DNA from: Prochlorococcus sp. AG-355-J04
Lineage (GTDB): Bacteria; Cyanobacteriota; Cyanobacteriia; PCC-6307; Cyanobiaceae
Assembly (NCBI GenBank): GCA_003280885.1
Contig: QCDN01000005.1
Span: forward strand, 1 to 63,919
Length of the DNA stretch: 63,919 nt
Reading direction: 5' to 3'
Part shown: positions 1-7,967 of the stretch, piece by piece
Layout of the letters: the number at the start of each line of letters is the position of its first letter
Numbering within the stretch: position 1 is the stretch's first letter
Program-made: the position numbers and the translations under genes
The notes under the pieces: generated by a model
Database searches by the model: none
What the model was told of the DNA's origin: nothing
What the model saw: the letters and a program-made list of their open reading frames with translations, nothing else

Positions 1-708
1 AATAGATTGCATACTCTTTAGATCTACAAGATTACAATTTAATACCTCTTCATAATCCTGAACTGAAATAAAATTATTTAAAAAACCTGAATATTTTGCA
101 TCTCCGCCTATAGTACTTGAAAGTATATATTTTGGATTGAATTTGTTAATCAATTTAGGAATTACATCAGCACCTTTTACAAAAGAACCCACTAGGGGTA
201 ATTCTAAATTTTTTGTAGGAGTAATGACTGCATCAAGACTTTGCTTGTTTAAATTTTCATCAAGAAATCCATGGGGTTCTATATAAAACCCATTATCTAG
301 ATCGTCTTTAACAATATATCCGTTTTCTATTTGTGGTACTGGAGCCCCAGCAGTGGCTTCAAAACTTAAATTAAAATGATTTGTCTTTTCAGTTGGCTTA
401 AGCACTTTAATTGAACTAAAACCAATTTTTTTTAATGTTTCAACAGCACTTTTAGGGCAAATTATAGGAATATCCTTTCTGAACATTTCTAATGTTGGAA
501 CATGACAGTGGTCAGGTAATCCTTGGGTTAACAAAATAATATCTATTTTATTATCTATTGAAATTTCTTCTTCTAATGATCCTTTAAAAAACCACTCACC
601 TGGTGGAAATATTAAATCTCCTTTGAGCCAAGGATCAATAATTAAATTGGTTTTTTTAAATTTTATAAGCCAACCATTTGAACCAAGGTAGGTCGCTTCA
701 AAAGTCAT
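1..708 (-). CDS. Metallo-beta-lactamase-fold protein, 3' end cut by window edge
   Basis: The ATG lies at 708-706 and the frame stays open to the window edge (236 codons seen), so the C-terminus is missing. The start MTFEATYLGSNGWLIKF and the following IIDPWL stretch are typical of the beta-lactamase-like fold (Lactamase_B_2 type). The usual metal-binding HxHxDH motif is replaced by LTQGLPDHCH at about residues 81-90, keeping only the Asp-His part. From memory, plant and cyanobacterial relatives share this QGL.DHCH form, so it is probably a conserved subfamily rather than a damaged gene. Function unknown; perhaps a hydrolase with altered metal binding. Confidence 0.75.
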   Translation of the reverse strand, partial: MTFEATYLGSNGWLIKFKKTNLIIDPWLKGDLIFPPGEWFFKGSLEEEISIDNKIDIILLTQGLPDHCHVPTLEMFRKDIPIICPKSAVETLKKIGFSSIKVLKPTEKTNHFNLSFEATAGAPVPQIENGYIVKDDLDNGFYIEPHGFLDENLNKQSLDAVITPTKNLELPLVGSFVKGADVIPKLINKFNPKYILSSTIGGDAKYSGFLNNFISVQDYEEVLNCNLVDLKSMQSI

Positions 709-774
709 TATCAATTAATTGTTTTATTAGACTATAAGGTAATTTTGGCTTTATCGAGGAATTACTAATTTAGA

Positions 775-1077
775 TTAGTTTGCTTCATTTAAGATTTGAA
801 ATGACTTTCTTTTTAGATTAAATATTAGAACTTGATTATCTTTATAACTAATCTCAAGGTTTTCTTTTTCTAGCATTTGTATTGGTATTAGAGCTAATCC
901 TCCTGTCCCTGAAAATATGATTGGCATAGTACTATTTTTAGTCCCATTCATTTTTTGTAAATCAATAGCTTGAGAAACTATTTTTCTGGCTTTATCAAAT
1001 CCGTAGTCTTCTATTAATTCAGGCCATAAAAAGTTAACTAATTCATATTTCGAAAACTCAATTTGTACTGTTTTCAT
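775..1077 (-). CDS. Conserved hypothetical protein, 100 aa
   Basis: The ORF starts at ATG 1077 and encodes a soluble-looking 100-residue protein without membrane segment or signal peptide. I recognise no domain. The central part has a short GTGGLALIPIQML stretch followed by a charged C-terminal half. It lies 66 bp downstream of the next small gene on the same strand, which may share its transcript. Codon use matches the neighbours, supporting a real gene. Confidence 0.6.
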   Translation of the reverse strand: MKTVQIEFSKYELVNFLWPELIEDYGFDKARKIVSQAIDLQKMNGTKNSTMPIIFSGTGGLALIPIQMLEKENLEISYKDNQVLIFNLKRKSFQILNEAN

Positions 1078-1122
1078 TAAAAAATAATAGATATATAGAG
1101 ATTAATTAATTACGATATTTAC

Positions 1123-1308
1123 TTAATTACTATCTTTAAACCTATCCATGACTAGTTGCAACATATCCACTACATCACCATCTGTTAAATTTAAATCCTT
1201 CTTTAAATCATTGCAAGTTAAATTCATTTCAAGTGCCGCTTCAGCCATATGATTAACTTTTTGGTTATCACCGCCCAATGAAATAAAGGGATTGAAGTTT
1301 TCTATCAT
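1123..1308 (-). CDS. Small acidic hypothetical protein, 61 aa
   Basis: ATG at 1308. The protein is soluble and acidic, and its C-terminal half (NDLKKDLNLTDGDVVDMLQL) looks helical and could be a small helix-turn-helix-like or protein-binding segment. No family recognised. It is in line with the 100-aa gene downstream on the same strand. Confidence 0.5.
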   Translation of the reverse strand: MIENFNPFISLGGDNQKVNHMAEAALEMNLTCNDLKKDLNLTDGDVVDMLQLVMDRFKDSN

Positions 1309-1415
1309 TTAATACTTGTTGTTACTCCCTAGTTCTAGCTAAGAAATAATTAATTATCATTTATTGATACAGAAGCTTATAAATATGTTATTTAATGTTT
1401 AGAAAGTTTTTATTT

Positions 1416-1796
1416 TTAAACTAGCGATATTGATATACCTTTTGATATCAATGCGAATCTTCTGGCTCTGACTAGTAAAGGAAATATCAAATTTGTTCGT
1501 CTATTTGATTTAAAAACCCTAGAGAGTAACGAAAGTAAACTACTTGAGGGATTATTTATCTGTTTGCAAATAGTATTAATTGCATCTGCCCCATGAAAGA
1601 TATCTTCATCTTTCAGGAGAATAGCTCCTTTATCTAGGTCATAACCTTTGTCTAAGAGGGATTTAATTAGAGTTAAATTTTTACGACCATCAAGAATTTT
1701 AATATTATTTAGCTTGCTTTTGATCTCAAGGAGCTCAGCAAAATGATTGCAGAATGGGCATTCTCCATCATAAATAAAGGTATAGTTGGAAGTCAT
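1416..1796 (-). CDS. DCC-family thiol-disulfide oxidoreductase (DUF393)
   Basis: The N-terminus carries YDGECPFC, the defining DxxCxxC motif of the DCC family (DUF393), a predicted thiol-disulfide oxidoreductase fold. I start the gene at ATG 1796 because it places the motif about 10 residues from the N-terminus, as is usual; an upstream start at 1862 would add 22 residues with no family similarity. Length (126 aa) fits the family. Physiological substrate unknown; the two cysteines probably cycle between thiol and disulfide. Confidence 0.8.
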   Translation of the reverse strand: MTSNYTFIYDGECPFCNHFAELLEIKSKLNNIKILDGRKNLTLIKSLLDKGYDLDKGAILLKDEDIFHGADAINTICKQINNPSSSLLSLLSRVFKSNRRTNLIFPLLVRARRFALISKGISISLV

Positions 1797-1998
1797 TAGA
1801 AAAAAAGTTTTGGACGTCCTAAATAGCGCCAACAAAATAGACGTGCCTTGATAATAGAACAAATAATAAAAATTTTGTGGATTTCTTATGAAGGAATAGT
1901 TGTTAATCGATTCTAATAATTACGAAGAAATGTCTCAATATAGGTATATTTTTCATAATAATCTGTATGCTAACTCGGAGATATTATGTTTTAAAATC

Positions 1999-2136
1999 AT
2001 GAATTTATTAGCTTCTTTTGCTTTAGGTGGTTTCAATCCATGGGCAGCAGGGTTTGGAATTGGTTCTTTGATCCTTTTTGGGCTTGTCGGTCTTGTGGCG
2101 GGTCCAAACCTAAAGAATTTTGACCCTGATGCATAA
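1999..2136 (+). CDS. Small glycine-rich single-span membrane protein, 45 aa
   Basis: From ATG 1999 the product starts MNLLASFALGGFNPWAAGFG, continues through a hydrophobic Gly-rich span and ends in an acidic NFDPDA tail. An upstream in-frame start at 1900 would add 33 residues without hydrophobic character, so I prefer 1999. A strong rho-independent terminator follows 24 bp after the stop, supporting an expressed gene. It resembles the small membrane subunits of photosynthetic complexes in size and character, but I cannot match it to any named Psa, Psb, Pet or Ndh subunit. Confidence 0.6.
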   Translation: MNLLASFALGGFNPWAAGFGIGSLILFGLVGLVAGPNLKNFDPDA

Positions 2137-2160
2137 AACATCATATTCAATATAGATTTT

Positions 2161-2185
2161 AAAAGACTCATTTGAGTCTTTTTTT
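2161..2185 (+). terminator. Rho-independent terminator after the 45-aa gene
   Basis: AAGACTC (2163-2169), loop ATTT, GAGTCTT (2174-2180), then a run of T to 2185. A perfect 7-bp stem plus T-tract is a classic intrinsic terminator for the gene ending at 2136. Confidence 0.85.
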
Positions 2186-2241
2186 ATGCAGTTTTATAAA
2201 TTTATTTTTAGAATCGATCTAAATTATATTCTGCCAAAGAA

Positions 2242-2511
2242 ATGTTGTTAAATCCTTTTTATCCATTTACTTTTTTGAAAATCTCTTCTCTAAAAGCTAC
2301 GATTGTTTTTTTATCAATACTTTTAATTAAATCAAATTTGCTTAGATTAAAAGGGGGACTAATTGGAGCTCTTTTTGCCCTGATACTAATATCTGGTATT
2401 TTTGCCTCTAGTACCATAGCTTTAGGATCTTTAGTTTATGCCTATCGATTAAAAAAGAAATCCAATTCTGATGATAATCAAATACAAGATTTAGAAACTG
2501 TTAATGTTTAA
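2242..2511 (+). CDS. Small membrane protein, 89 aa
   Basis: ATG 2242. Two hydrophobic segments (about residues 18-33 and 39-67) separated by a short basic LLRLKGG link, followed by a basic stretch and an acidic C-terminus. No family recognised. It lies behind the terminator of the preceding gene, so it probably has its own promoter in the short spacer. The shorter start choices remove most of the first span. Confidence 0.5.
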   Translation: MLLNPFYPFTFLKISSLKATIVFLSILLIKSNLLRLKGGLIGALFALILISGIFASSTIALGSLVYAYRLKKKSNSDDNQIQDLETVNV

Positions 2512-2543
2512 TATATTTTGTGAATCAATCTCATTCGGATAAC

Positions 2544-2660
2544 CTAAAATGGAGTTCCAGGTACAAAATGCAAGATTAAAAATCCAAAACCGGCAGCAAA
2601 AATTATTGATACTGCGATGATTAGAAGGCCAGATGCCATCCCTCCTTCGTTAAAGGCCAT
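2544..2660 (-). CDS. Small single-span membrane protein, 38 aa
   Basis: ATG 2660 to TAG 2544 gives a 38-residue peptide beginning MAFNEGGMASGLLIIAVSII and ending in FVPGTPF, with one clear transmembrane segment. Size and composition resemble small thylakoid-complex subunits, and the ORF is convergent with the 89-aa gene. I cannot assign it to a named subunit. Confidence rests on coherent membrane-protein character and clean start and stop codons in an otherwise empty spacer. Confidence 0.6.
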   Translation of the reverse strand: MAFNEGGMASGLLIIAVSIIFAAGFGFLILHFVPGTPF

Positions 2661-2730
2661 TTAGTTAGTTATTCTTAAATAAATAATAGAACATATTTCT
2701 TTCCAGGTAATAGTTCTAATTACTCATATA

Positions 2731-2910
2731 TCATCCAAATTTATTATTAATGGTGAATAAAAGTAAAAAGATGGAAGTTAATGAGATGATAAAACCAAAT
2801 ATTATTAATGATTTAGATTTGACGTTTTCATCTTTCTTAAGCTTATTTTTTGAAGAAGGAAAATTTCTATCTTTTTTTTTATAAATAAAATTGGAAAAAG
2901 GTTTAATCAC
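2731..2910 (-). CDS. Possible small basic membrane protein, 59 aa (GTG start)
   Basis: A GTG at 2910 opens 59 codons to TGA at 2731. The N-terminal half is strongly basic (many Lys), followed by one hydrophobic segment (SLIIFGFIISLTSIFLLLF) and a short tail. This positive-inside pattern is what a real small membrane protein shows. There is no ATG, and the opposite strand also has a short ORF, so this is tentative. Confidence 0.4.
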   Translation of the reverse strand: MIKPFSNFIYKKKDRNFPSSKNKLKKDENVKSKSLIIFGFIISLTSIFLLLFTINNKFG

Positions 2911-2933
2911 GATAAATTTTAGATTTAAGCTAA

Positions 2934-3251
2934 TTACCCTATGTTTTTGAACAAATCTTTATGGTAATCAACAACATTTTGACAACTTATAACAGGTGTA
3001 AATTCCATATGAATGCCAAATTTGGCTCTCCATGGAGCAAAATGCTCGAAAATTTCTTTATCACTCTCTGCCTTACATAAACAAACTACTCTACCTTCCC
3101 CTGGAGCATGAACTCTAAATAACATCTCAAATTTATCTGTTTTATCAGATTTTGCAATTTCACCGTTTTCCCAAGCTTCTACAAATAATTGATAAGCTTT
3201 CACTTGATTCTCAATATCTGGGAATTGGCAGTCAGCAAGAAATAATTGCAT
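2934..3251 (-). CDS. DUF3303 family protein, 105 aa
   Basis: ATG 3251. The sequence matches the compact ferredoxin-like DUF3303 family found widely in cyanobacteria: MQLFLADCQFPD start, central RVHAPGEGRVVCLCKAES, and FEHFAPWRAKFGI near the C-terminus. Probably a small cytosolic dimeric alpha/beta-barrel-type protein of unknown function. Full length for the family. Confidence 0.75.
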   Translation of the reverse strand: MQLFLADCQFPDIENQVKAYQLFVEAWENGEIAKSDKTDKFEMLFRVHAPGEGRVVCLCKAESDKEIFEHFAPWRAKFGIHMEFTPVISCQNVVDYHKDLFKNIG

Positions 3252-3343
3252 TGGAGTATTCTTAAGGTTTTACTCATTATCCCTCAAATACTTATTTATT
3301 AATAGGACTGTTTGAATTTGAAGATCAGAAAAAGAATATTTTC

Positions 3344-3493
3344 CTAAATAAAGTAAGAAGAGAGAGTCTCAAGGAATTTCCCAATATCTTTTTTATATAA
3401 ACTATCTGTGATTTTTAAGGAGAATAATTCATAATCATTTATATCTTTTTTTTTATCAAAATTAATATTTCCCTTTAATGAAATATTTTTCAT
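3344..3493 (-). CDS. Possible small hypothetical protein, 49 aa
   Basis: In the 365-bp spacer between larger genes, ATG 3493 to TAG 3344 encodes 49 residues with mixed charged and hydrophobic composition (MKNISLKGNINFDKKKDIND start). It looks like a real soluble peptide rather than random AT-rich translation, but I recognise no family. Nothing else is seen in this spacer. Confidence 0.4.
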   Translation of the reverse strand: MKNISLKGNINFDKKKDINDYELFSLKITDSLYKKDIGKFLETLSSYFI

Positions 3494-3616
3494 GATTTTA
3501 TTGATCACTATTTAAAATTTAAACAAATATAAGTAAAAGGCAAATTTCTTTACATAATGTTTTTTTATGAGAGAAATTTCTAAGGCTAATAAATATTAAT
3601 TAATTTATTTATTTAT

Positions 3617-3940
3617 TTAAGAGTTAATTAATTTTCCTAAGATATATAAAAAAGAATTAGTTAAAGAAAAAATTACAGTTAATAAAGATGCAATAACAGG
3701 TAATAAATTGAACCATAATTGCGAAGTTGTCATTTTTGAATCAATAGGAAGAAAATTGGTTCTGTTTTTTATTCTTATTTGTAACCAAAAAATAGATAAT
3801 GGATAAATAATTCTTGAGAAAGTAATTATCAATGAAGGCAAAATACCTTGGTTTGAATAAAGTATATATCCTGAAAAAAAGTATAACGCCCAAATTAGAA
3901 CCCTTTGAATCAGAATTAATCCCTTGCTTTTGCCAGACAT
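3617..3940 (-). CDS. Small multi-span membrane protein, 107 aa
   Basis: ATG 3940. Three or four hydrophobic segments (about residues 8-26, 32-52, 75-92 and 93-105) with basic loops (RIKNRTN). No known family. It lies 10 bp after the GNAT gene upstream on the same strand, so the two are probably co-transcribed. Confidence 0.55.
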   Translation of the reverse strand: MSGKSKGLILIQRVLIWALYFFSGYILYSNQGILPSLIITFSRIIYPLSIFWLQIRIKNRTNFLPIDSKMTTSQLWFNLLPVIASLLTVIFSLTNSFLYILGKLINS

Positions 3941-3942
3941 TA

Positions 3943-3960
3943 TTAATTAATTAATTAATT
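3943..3960. repeat. TTAA tetranucleotide repeat
   Basis: Four tandem TTAA units plus TT span the junction between two minus-strand genes and include the stop codon of the GNAT gene. Such short repeats can vary in length between strains. Confidence 0.7.
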
Positions 3961-4421
3961 TTTATAATTTTAGTCATTTTATATCTTTCAAAAAAAATGT
4001 TATTTATAGTGACTTTTTCTTTACGAATAATTTTCCATTCATTTTTAAGAAATAATTCATAACTTATTAAGCTTGCTTCAGTATACAGAGAATTTAAACC
4101 TTCTTTCTTTGCTTCATCTTCTAATTTATGAAGCAACTTAGAGCCGAAGCCTTTTCTTTGGAATTTACCTTTACAGTAAAATAACGCAATTCTATCGGTG
4201 GGATATCTTGTGGCAAAAGCAATAATAATTCCTTTTTTACTTATAAGCCATCCTTTTCCATTAATTATTGACTTTTCAAAATTTGGGTTATTCCAAGCTT
4301 GGCTTGACCAAGCTCTTTTTTGTTCATGACTATAAATTTTTTCATCTAAAGATTGAATTGAATCAAAATAAACCTTTTTTAATTCCAGTTGATCTTTAAT
4401 GGTAATTTGTCTTAAATTCAT
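3951..4421 (-). CDS. GNAT-family N-acetyltransferase
   Basis: The start at ATG 4421 gives MNLRQITIKDQLELKKVYFD, a typical GNAT beginning; another ATG two codons upstream is possible. The acetyl-CoA-binding motif is GKFQRKGFGSKLLHKLEDEA, matching the R/QxxGxG/A signature, with preceding strand RIALFYC. The C-terminal YELFLKNEW segment also fits the fold. Length (156 aa) is normal. Substrate unknown. Divergent from the S51 peptidase gene, only 20 bp away. Confidence 0.8.
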   Translation of the reverse strand: MNLRQITIKDQLELKKVYFDSIQSLDEKIYSHEQKRAWSSQAWNNPNFEKSIINGKGWLISKKGIIIAFATRYPTDRIALFYCKGKFQRKGFGSKLLHKLEDEAKKEGLNSLYTEASLISYELFLKNEWKIIRKEKVTINNIFFERYKMTKIIKIN

Positions 4422-4441
4422 ATACAAATCTTTTATTTAAT

Positions 4442-5122
4442 ATGCCTAGTAAAAATATAGTTGCAATTGGGGGAGGAGGGTTTGGACGTTCATTAGGCTC
4501 TCTTGAAATTGAAAAATATATAGTTTCTTTAAGTGATAAAAAAAGACCTAAAATTTGCTTTATTCCAACAGCATCTGGCGATAGTAGTTTGTATAAACTA
4601 AATTTTTATAGAGCATTTTCTGAACTTGATTGTATAACAAGTCATATTGATTTCTTCTCTAGAACAGAAAACTTAGAAGAGAAAGTTTTAACTCAAGACA
4701 TCATTTATGTTGGCGGAGGAAATACAAAAAGTATGTTAGCTGTTTGGAAAGAATGGAATTTACATAATATTTTGCGAAATGCTTATGAAAAAGGAATTGT
4801 GATGAGCGGTGTAAGTGCTGGAGCTATTTGTTGGTTTGATAAAGGTATTACTGATTCTTATGCTAAAGAATTAGCCATAATTGATTGCTTAGGCATAGTT
4901 GAAGGTATTGCGTGCCCGCATTTCGATGAAGAGAAAGAGAGGGAACCTTACGTTAATGATGTTATTCGGAGAGAAATTATTGAATCTTGTATATGTATTG
5001 AGGGCAATTGTGCCTTGCATATTAAAAATGATTTTGACTATTCCTCAATAAATTTTGGTAAAGGTAGAAACTGCTTTAGAGTCACAAGGGAAAATAGTAT
5101 TGTAAAGAAAGAAATTCTTTGA
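4442..5122 (+). CDS. Peptidase S51 family (dipeptidase E / cyanophycinase-like)
   Basis: ATG 4442, 226 aa. The fold features IVAIGGGGFG, FIPTASGDS, IIYVGGGNTKSML and GVSAGAICWF with the nucleophilic Ser in SAGA, all typical of peptidase family S51. CPHFD.E (about residues 159-165) supplies the expected histidine region. The family includes aspartyl dipeptidase (PepE) and cyanophycinase; the short length and lack of extra domains favour a PepE-like cytosolic dipeptidase. Prochlorococcus is generally not thought to make cyanophycin, so Asp-X or isoaspartyl dipeptides are likelier substrates. Confidence 0.85.
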   Translation: MPSKNIVAIGGGGFGRSLGSLEIEKYIVSLSDKKRPKICFIPTASGDSSLYKLNFYRAFSELDCITSHIDFFSRTENLEEKVLTQDIIYVGGGNTKSMLAVWKEWNLHNILRNAYEKGIVMSGVSAGAICWFDKGITDSYAKELAIIDCLGIVEGIACPHFDEEKEREPYVNDVIRREIIESCICIEGNCALHIKNDFDYSSINFGKGRNCFRVTRENSIVKKEIL

Positions 5123-5145
5123 AAAGAAAATATTTTTAATATATT

Positions 5146-5550
5146 TTAGATCTCATCATTCTTAGAGATAGAAGTAAATTCAATCCCTTTGTATTTTACG
5201 AAAGAGGCAGTCCAAACTTCTTTTGAGAGATTGCCAAGGTATTTTAGAAACTGTTGTGTATCTCCATCTCTTATCCATTCAGATTTAATGAATGGAAGTT
5301 CTTTCTGCATTCTTTTAGGATGCATATGTACAAGGAGCAAACCTTTTTCTTCAGAAACCCTTTTTAAAGCACCTTCATCACTTCTTTGAAACACTCTCAT
5401 TAGAAGATTTAAAATTACCTCTTCTCCAAGTTTCTTGAAATTTTCTGATTCCTCTAAATTATCTTTAATTTCTTTACCTCCAAGAGGCATTGCTCTTACT
5501 AAGTTTTGCTCTATTAAAGCTATTGCAATTAGATAATTTTGGCTAGCCAT
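5146..5550 (-). CDS. Conserved hypothetical protein, 134 aa
   Basis: ATG 5550. A soluble helical protein without signal peptide or membrane span; no domain recognised. Features are an N-terminal hydrophobic helix (YLIAIALIEQNLVRAM) and a middle helical region rich in Glu and Lys. Convergent with the S51 peptidase gene, 23 bp apart. Confidence 0.6.
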   Translation of the reverse strand: MASQNYLIAIALIEQNLVRAMPLGGKEIKDNLEESENFKKLGEEVILNLLMRVFQRSDEGALKRVSEEKGLLLVHMHPKRMQKELPFIKSEWIRDGDTQQFLKYLGNLSKEVWTASFVKYKGIEFTSISKNDEI

Positions 5551-5718
5551 ATTCTAAAATAATACTTTTTTGTTATTCTACCCTCTAGAGTTAATGAAAA
5601 TCTTTCATGGATTAAATATCAGCGATAGAAGAGAGGAAATAATCTATTAATTATTTTCCAATACAGTTAAACTTTATTTTTTTTATTTCAATTAGTAAAA
5701 TTATAAATTTTATTTCTT

Positions 5719-5952
5719 ATGAAGTTTTTTTTATTTTTATTTTTCGGGATTTTTGTAGGTCTTTATTTAGCATGGCCCGGTTTAGTAATACCAGATAATT
5801 GGAAATGTTTTAATCAAATTATTGCACAATCCGCAGAAGATAAAATTTCTTTAAAAGCTGGATTAGAGATTTCCCCCAGTTATTTTCTAAAGGCTAAGAA
5901 TAAAAAGGCGACTTCCAAAATAAGAATCGTAGCAGATGCGTGTTTTCGTTAA
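5719..5952 (+). CDS. Small exported or membrane-anchored protein, 77 aa
   Basis: ATG 5719. The N-terminus MKFFLFLFFGIFVGLYLAWP is a signal-anchor or signal peptide; the remainder is polar with Cys at about residue 31 and near the C-terminus (DACFR). Similar small proteins are common in cyanobacteria but I cannot name the family. It precedes the MTHFR-like gene by 25 bp and may share its transcript. Confidence 0.6.
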   Translation: MKFFLFLFFGIFVGLYLAWPGLVIPDNWKCFNQIIAQSAEDKISLKAGLEISPSYFLKAKNKKATSKIRIVADACFR

Positions 5953-5977
5953 TATGTTGAGTGATTAAATATGAATA

Positions 5978-6781
5978 ATGAACAATAATATAAGATTTGA
6001 ATTGTCATTTAAAAATATTTCTCAGTTAGACAATAAACTTAATTTCTGCAAATTAAACAATATAAATAATATCAATATTCCATGTAAAGGACTTATAAAG
6101 AAGGATTTATTTAATTCAACTATTAAATATATATCTAAAAACTATAATGAATTTAATGTGACCTATCACTATAGTCTTTATCATCAATATTCAAAAAATA
6201 AAGAAAAATCCTATCAGAATTTATTAGATTTTGTTAAAAGTTCTCTGACTAATAAAAATTATGAAATTCTGCTTGTGTCGGGATCAAATAAGAAAAAAAA
6301 TTTTGAATCAGTTGATGTATTAGATTATTTAAAAAAAGAAAAAAATTTAAAAGTTAAATTAGGTATAGCTTACAATCCATATTTGAAAAAATATTATAAT
6401 ATTTCTTCAGAAAGAGAGAGGTTCGAAAGAAAAATTTCGACTGGATTAATAAATTCAATTTGGTTCCAATATGGTACAGATATAAAAGTTCTTCAGAATG
6501 AGGTTAATTATATTAAAAACGTAGCAAAAAAAGAAAAATTAAATTTATTTGGAAGTTTATTTATTCCTTCTAAACAATTTATAGCACGGTTTAAATTTCG
6601 ACCTTGGAAAGAGGTATATATATCTGAAAAGTGTTTATATGCCTTGGAGAATTTTTTTGATTTCACATACGATTTAGTTAGTTTTTATAAAAAAAATAAT
6701 ATTACACCTGTAATTGAGTCAGATTTTTCATCATCAGAGAAACTTGATTCTGTTTATAGTTTTTTAGAAAATGAAAGATAA
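5978..6781 (+). CDS. Methylenetetrahydrofolate reductase-like TIM-barrel protein
   Basis: 267 aa. The order of elements VTYHYSLYHQY, ILLVSGSNKK, KLGIAYNPY, FERKISTGLINSIWFQYGTD and LFGSLFIPSKQF resembles the reduced, mycobacterial-type MTHFR family, in which the canonical GDP loop is replaced by VSGS. This would bind flavin and act on a folate or related cofactor. The match is by pattern only and the sequence is strongly AT-drifted, rich in Lys and Asn. It is followed 19 bp later by an FAD oxidoreductase, suggesting an operon. Exact reaction unproven. Confidence 0.55.
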   Translation: MNNNIRFELSFKNISQLDNKLNFCKLNNINNINIPCKGLIKKDLFNSTIKYISKNYNEFNVTYHYSLYHQYSKNKEKSYQNLLDFVKSSLTNKNYEILLVSGSNKKKNFESVDVLDYLKKEKNLKVKLGIAYNPYLKKYYNISSERERFERKISTGLINSIWFQYGTDIKVLQNEVNYIKNVAKKEKLNLFGSLFIPSKQFIARFKFRPWKEVYISEKCLYALENFFDFTYDLVSFYKKNNITPVIESDFSSSEKLDSVYSFLENER

Positions 6782-6800
6782 TTTCTGTTAATAGGTAATT

Positions 6801-7967
6801 ATGAAAAGTGATTTTACATATGACTTAGTAATAATAGGTGGAGGAATATCTGCATGCGTCTTCGCTTCGAAGTATCTAAAAAATAATATTACAAAAAAAA
6901 TTGCATTAGTTGAAATTGGTCGTGGACTTGGAGGAAGATCAAGTACAAGAATAAGCAAAAGATTTAAAGGATGGAAACTAAACCATGGGGCTCCAAACTT
7001 TAATATATCTAACAGTAAAAATAATCTTCTATTAAAAAGTTATATTGATGAATTATTGGAAAATCAATTTATTAAAATTGACGATTCTGATGCATTTTTT
7101 CTAAATCAAGATTTAAATTTAGAAACACAAAAAATATCTAAATTTTCTTGCGGGGTTAATTATCTATCTTTAGATTCTATGGGTCAATTATCGCAAAAAA
7201 TAATTGAGTCTAATAATTTAAAGGGAAAAATTGATTTTTACTTTGAAACTTTAATTGTTGATTTGAAGTTTAATGATAAGGAATGGGTAATAACATCAAA
7301 AAATGGAAAAAAATTTAAATCTAAGTATCTTATTTGCTCAACTAATTTGTTGTTACATAAAAGGTCATTGAAAATATTGAATATTAATCAAATTCCATTA
7401 AGAAAAGCTATTCCTATAAATCATGACAAAAAAATAGATTTACTTTTAAATTTTTTAGAAGAACAATCATTTATTCCTAGGTTAACTTTCTTAATTTATA
7501 CAAATGAAAATTATAGTTATAAAGATTTTTATTCCAAAAAACAAAGGTATTTTTATTTAAGAAAAAATTTAGAAAATAAATTTAAATTTGAAAGAATTAT
7601 TTTTCAGCTGCAAGATAATAATAAATTAGGTATTGTCGTACATACAAAAAATATAGAGTTCATTAATTATTATTTAAATGCAAATAATGAAGAAGTTTTT
7701 AAACAAAAAATAATTACAAATTTCAATAAACTATTTGAAAATAATTCAGTAGTAAATAAATTAACTTTTGATCCAAAAATATCTATTATGAAATGGAGAG
7801 CTTCTCAACCTATTGGCGTTGCCGTTCCATTATCTTTACAAGTTAATAGAAAATATAGAATTGGATTTTGCGGAGACTGGTTTGAAGGTGATGGATTTGG
7901 CAGAATTGAAGGCTCAATTTTAAGTGCTTTAATATTAGAAAAAAAAATTAGTGATTTAATTAAATAA
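6801..7967 (+). CDS. FAD-dependent amine oxidase-like (renalase-type) oxidoreductase
   Basis: 388 aa. The N-terminal Rossmann motif VIIGGGISACVFA is followed by a VEIGRGLGGRSSTR stretch, as in renalase and related amine-oxidase-fold enzymes. A C-terminal GFCGDWFEGDGFGRIEGSILSA matches the FAD-closing motif with GD. The protein is complete. Renalases oxidise wrongly reduced NAD(P)H isomers; whether this one does so is inference. It follows the MTHFR-like gene by 19 bp and overlaps the convergent kinase gene by 8 bp. Confidence 0.75.
   Translation: MKSDFTYDLVIIGGGISACVFASKYLKNNITKKIALVEIGRGLGGRSSTRISKRFKGWKLNHGAPNFNISNSKNNLLLKSYIDELLENQFIKIDDSDAFFLNQDLNLETQKISKFSCGVNYLSLDSMGQLSQKIIESNNLKGKIDFYFETLIVDLKFNDKEWVITSKNGKKFKSKYLICSTNLLLHKRSLKILNINQIPLRKAIPINHDKKIDLLLNFLEEQSFIPRLTFLIYTNENYSYKDFYSKKQRYFYLRKNLENKFKFERIIFQLQDNNKLGIVVHTKNIEFINYYLNANNEEVFKQKIITNFNKLFENNSVVNKLTFDPKISIMKWRASQPIGVAVPLSLQVNRKYRIGFCGDWFEGDGFGRIEGSILSALILEKKISDLIK

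Noticed and set aside
1999-2136. Idea that the 45-aa protein is PsbX or another named PSII/PSI subunit
   Set aside because: Size fits but sequence does not match the named small subunits as I know them; left as unknown.
1953-2171. Minus-strand 72-codon ORF opposite the 45-aa gene
   Set aside because: Pro/Lys-rich shadow frame reading through the terminator hairpin.
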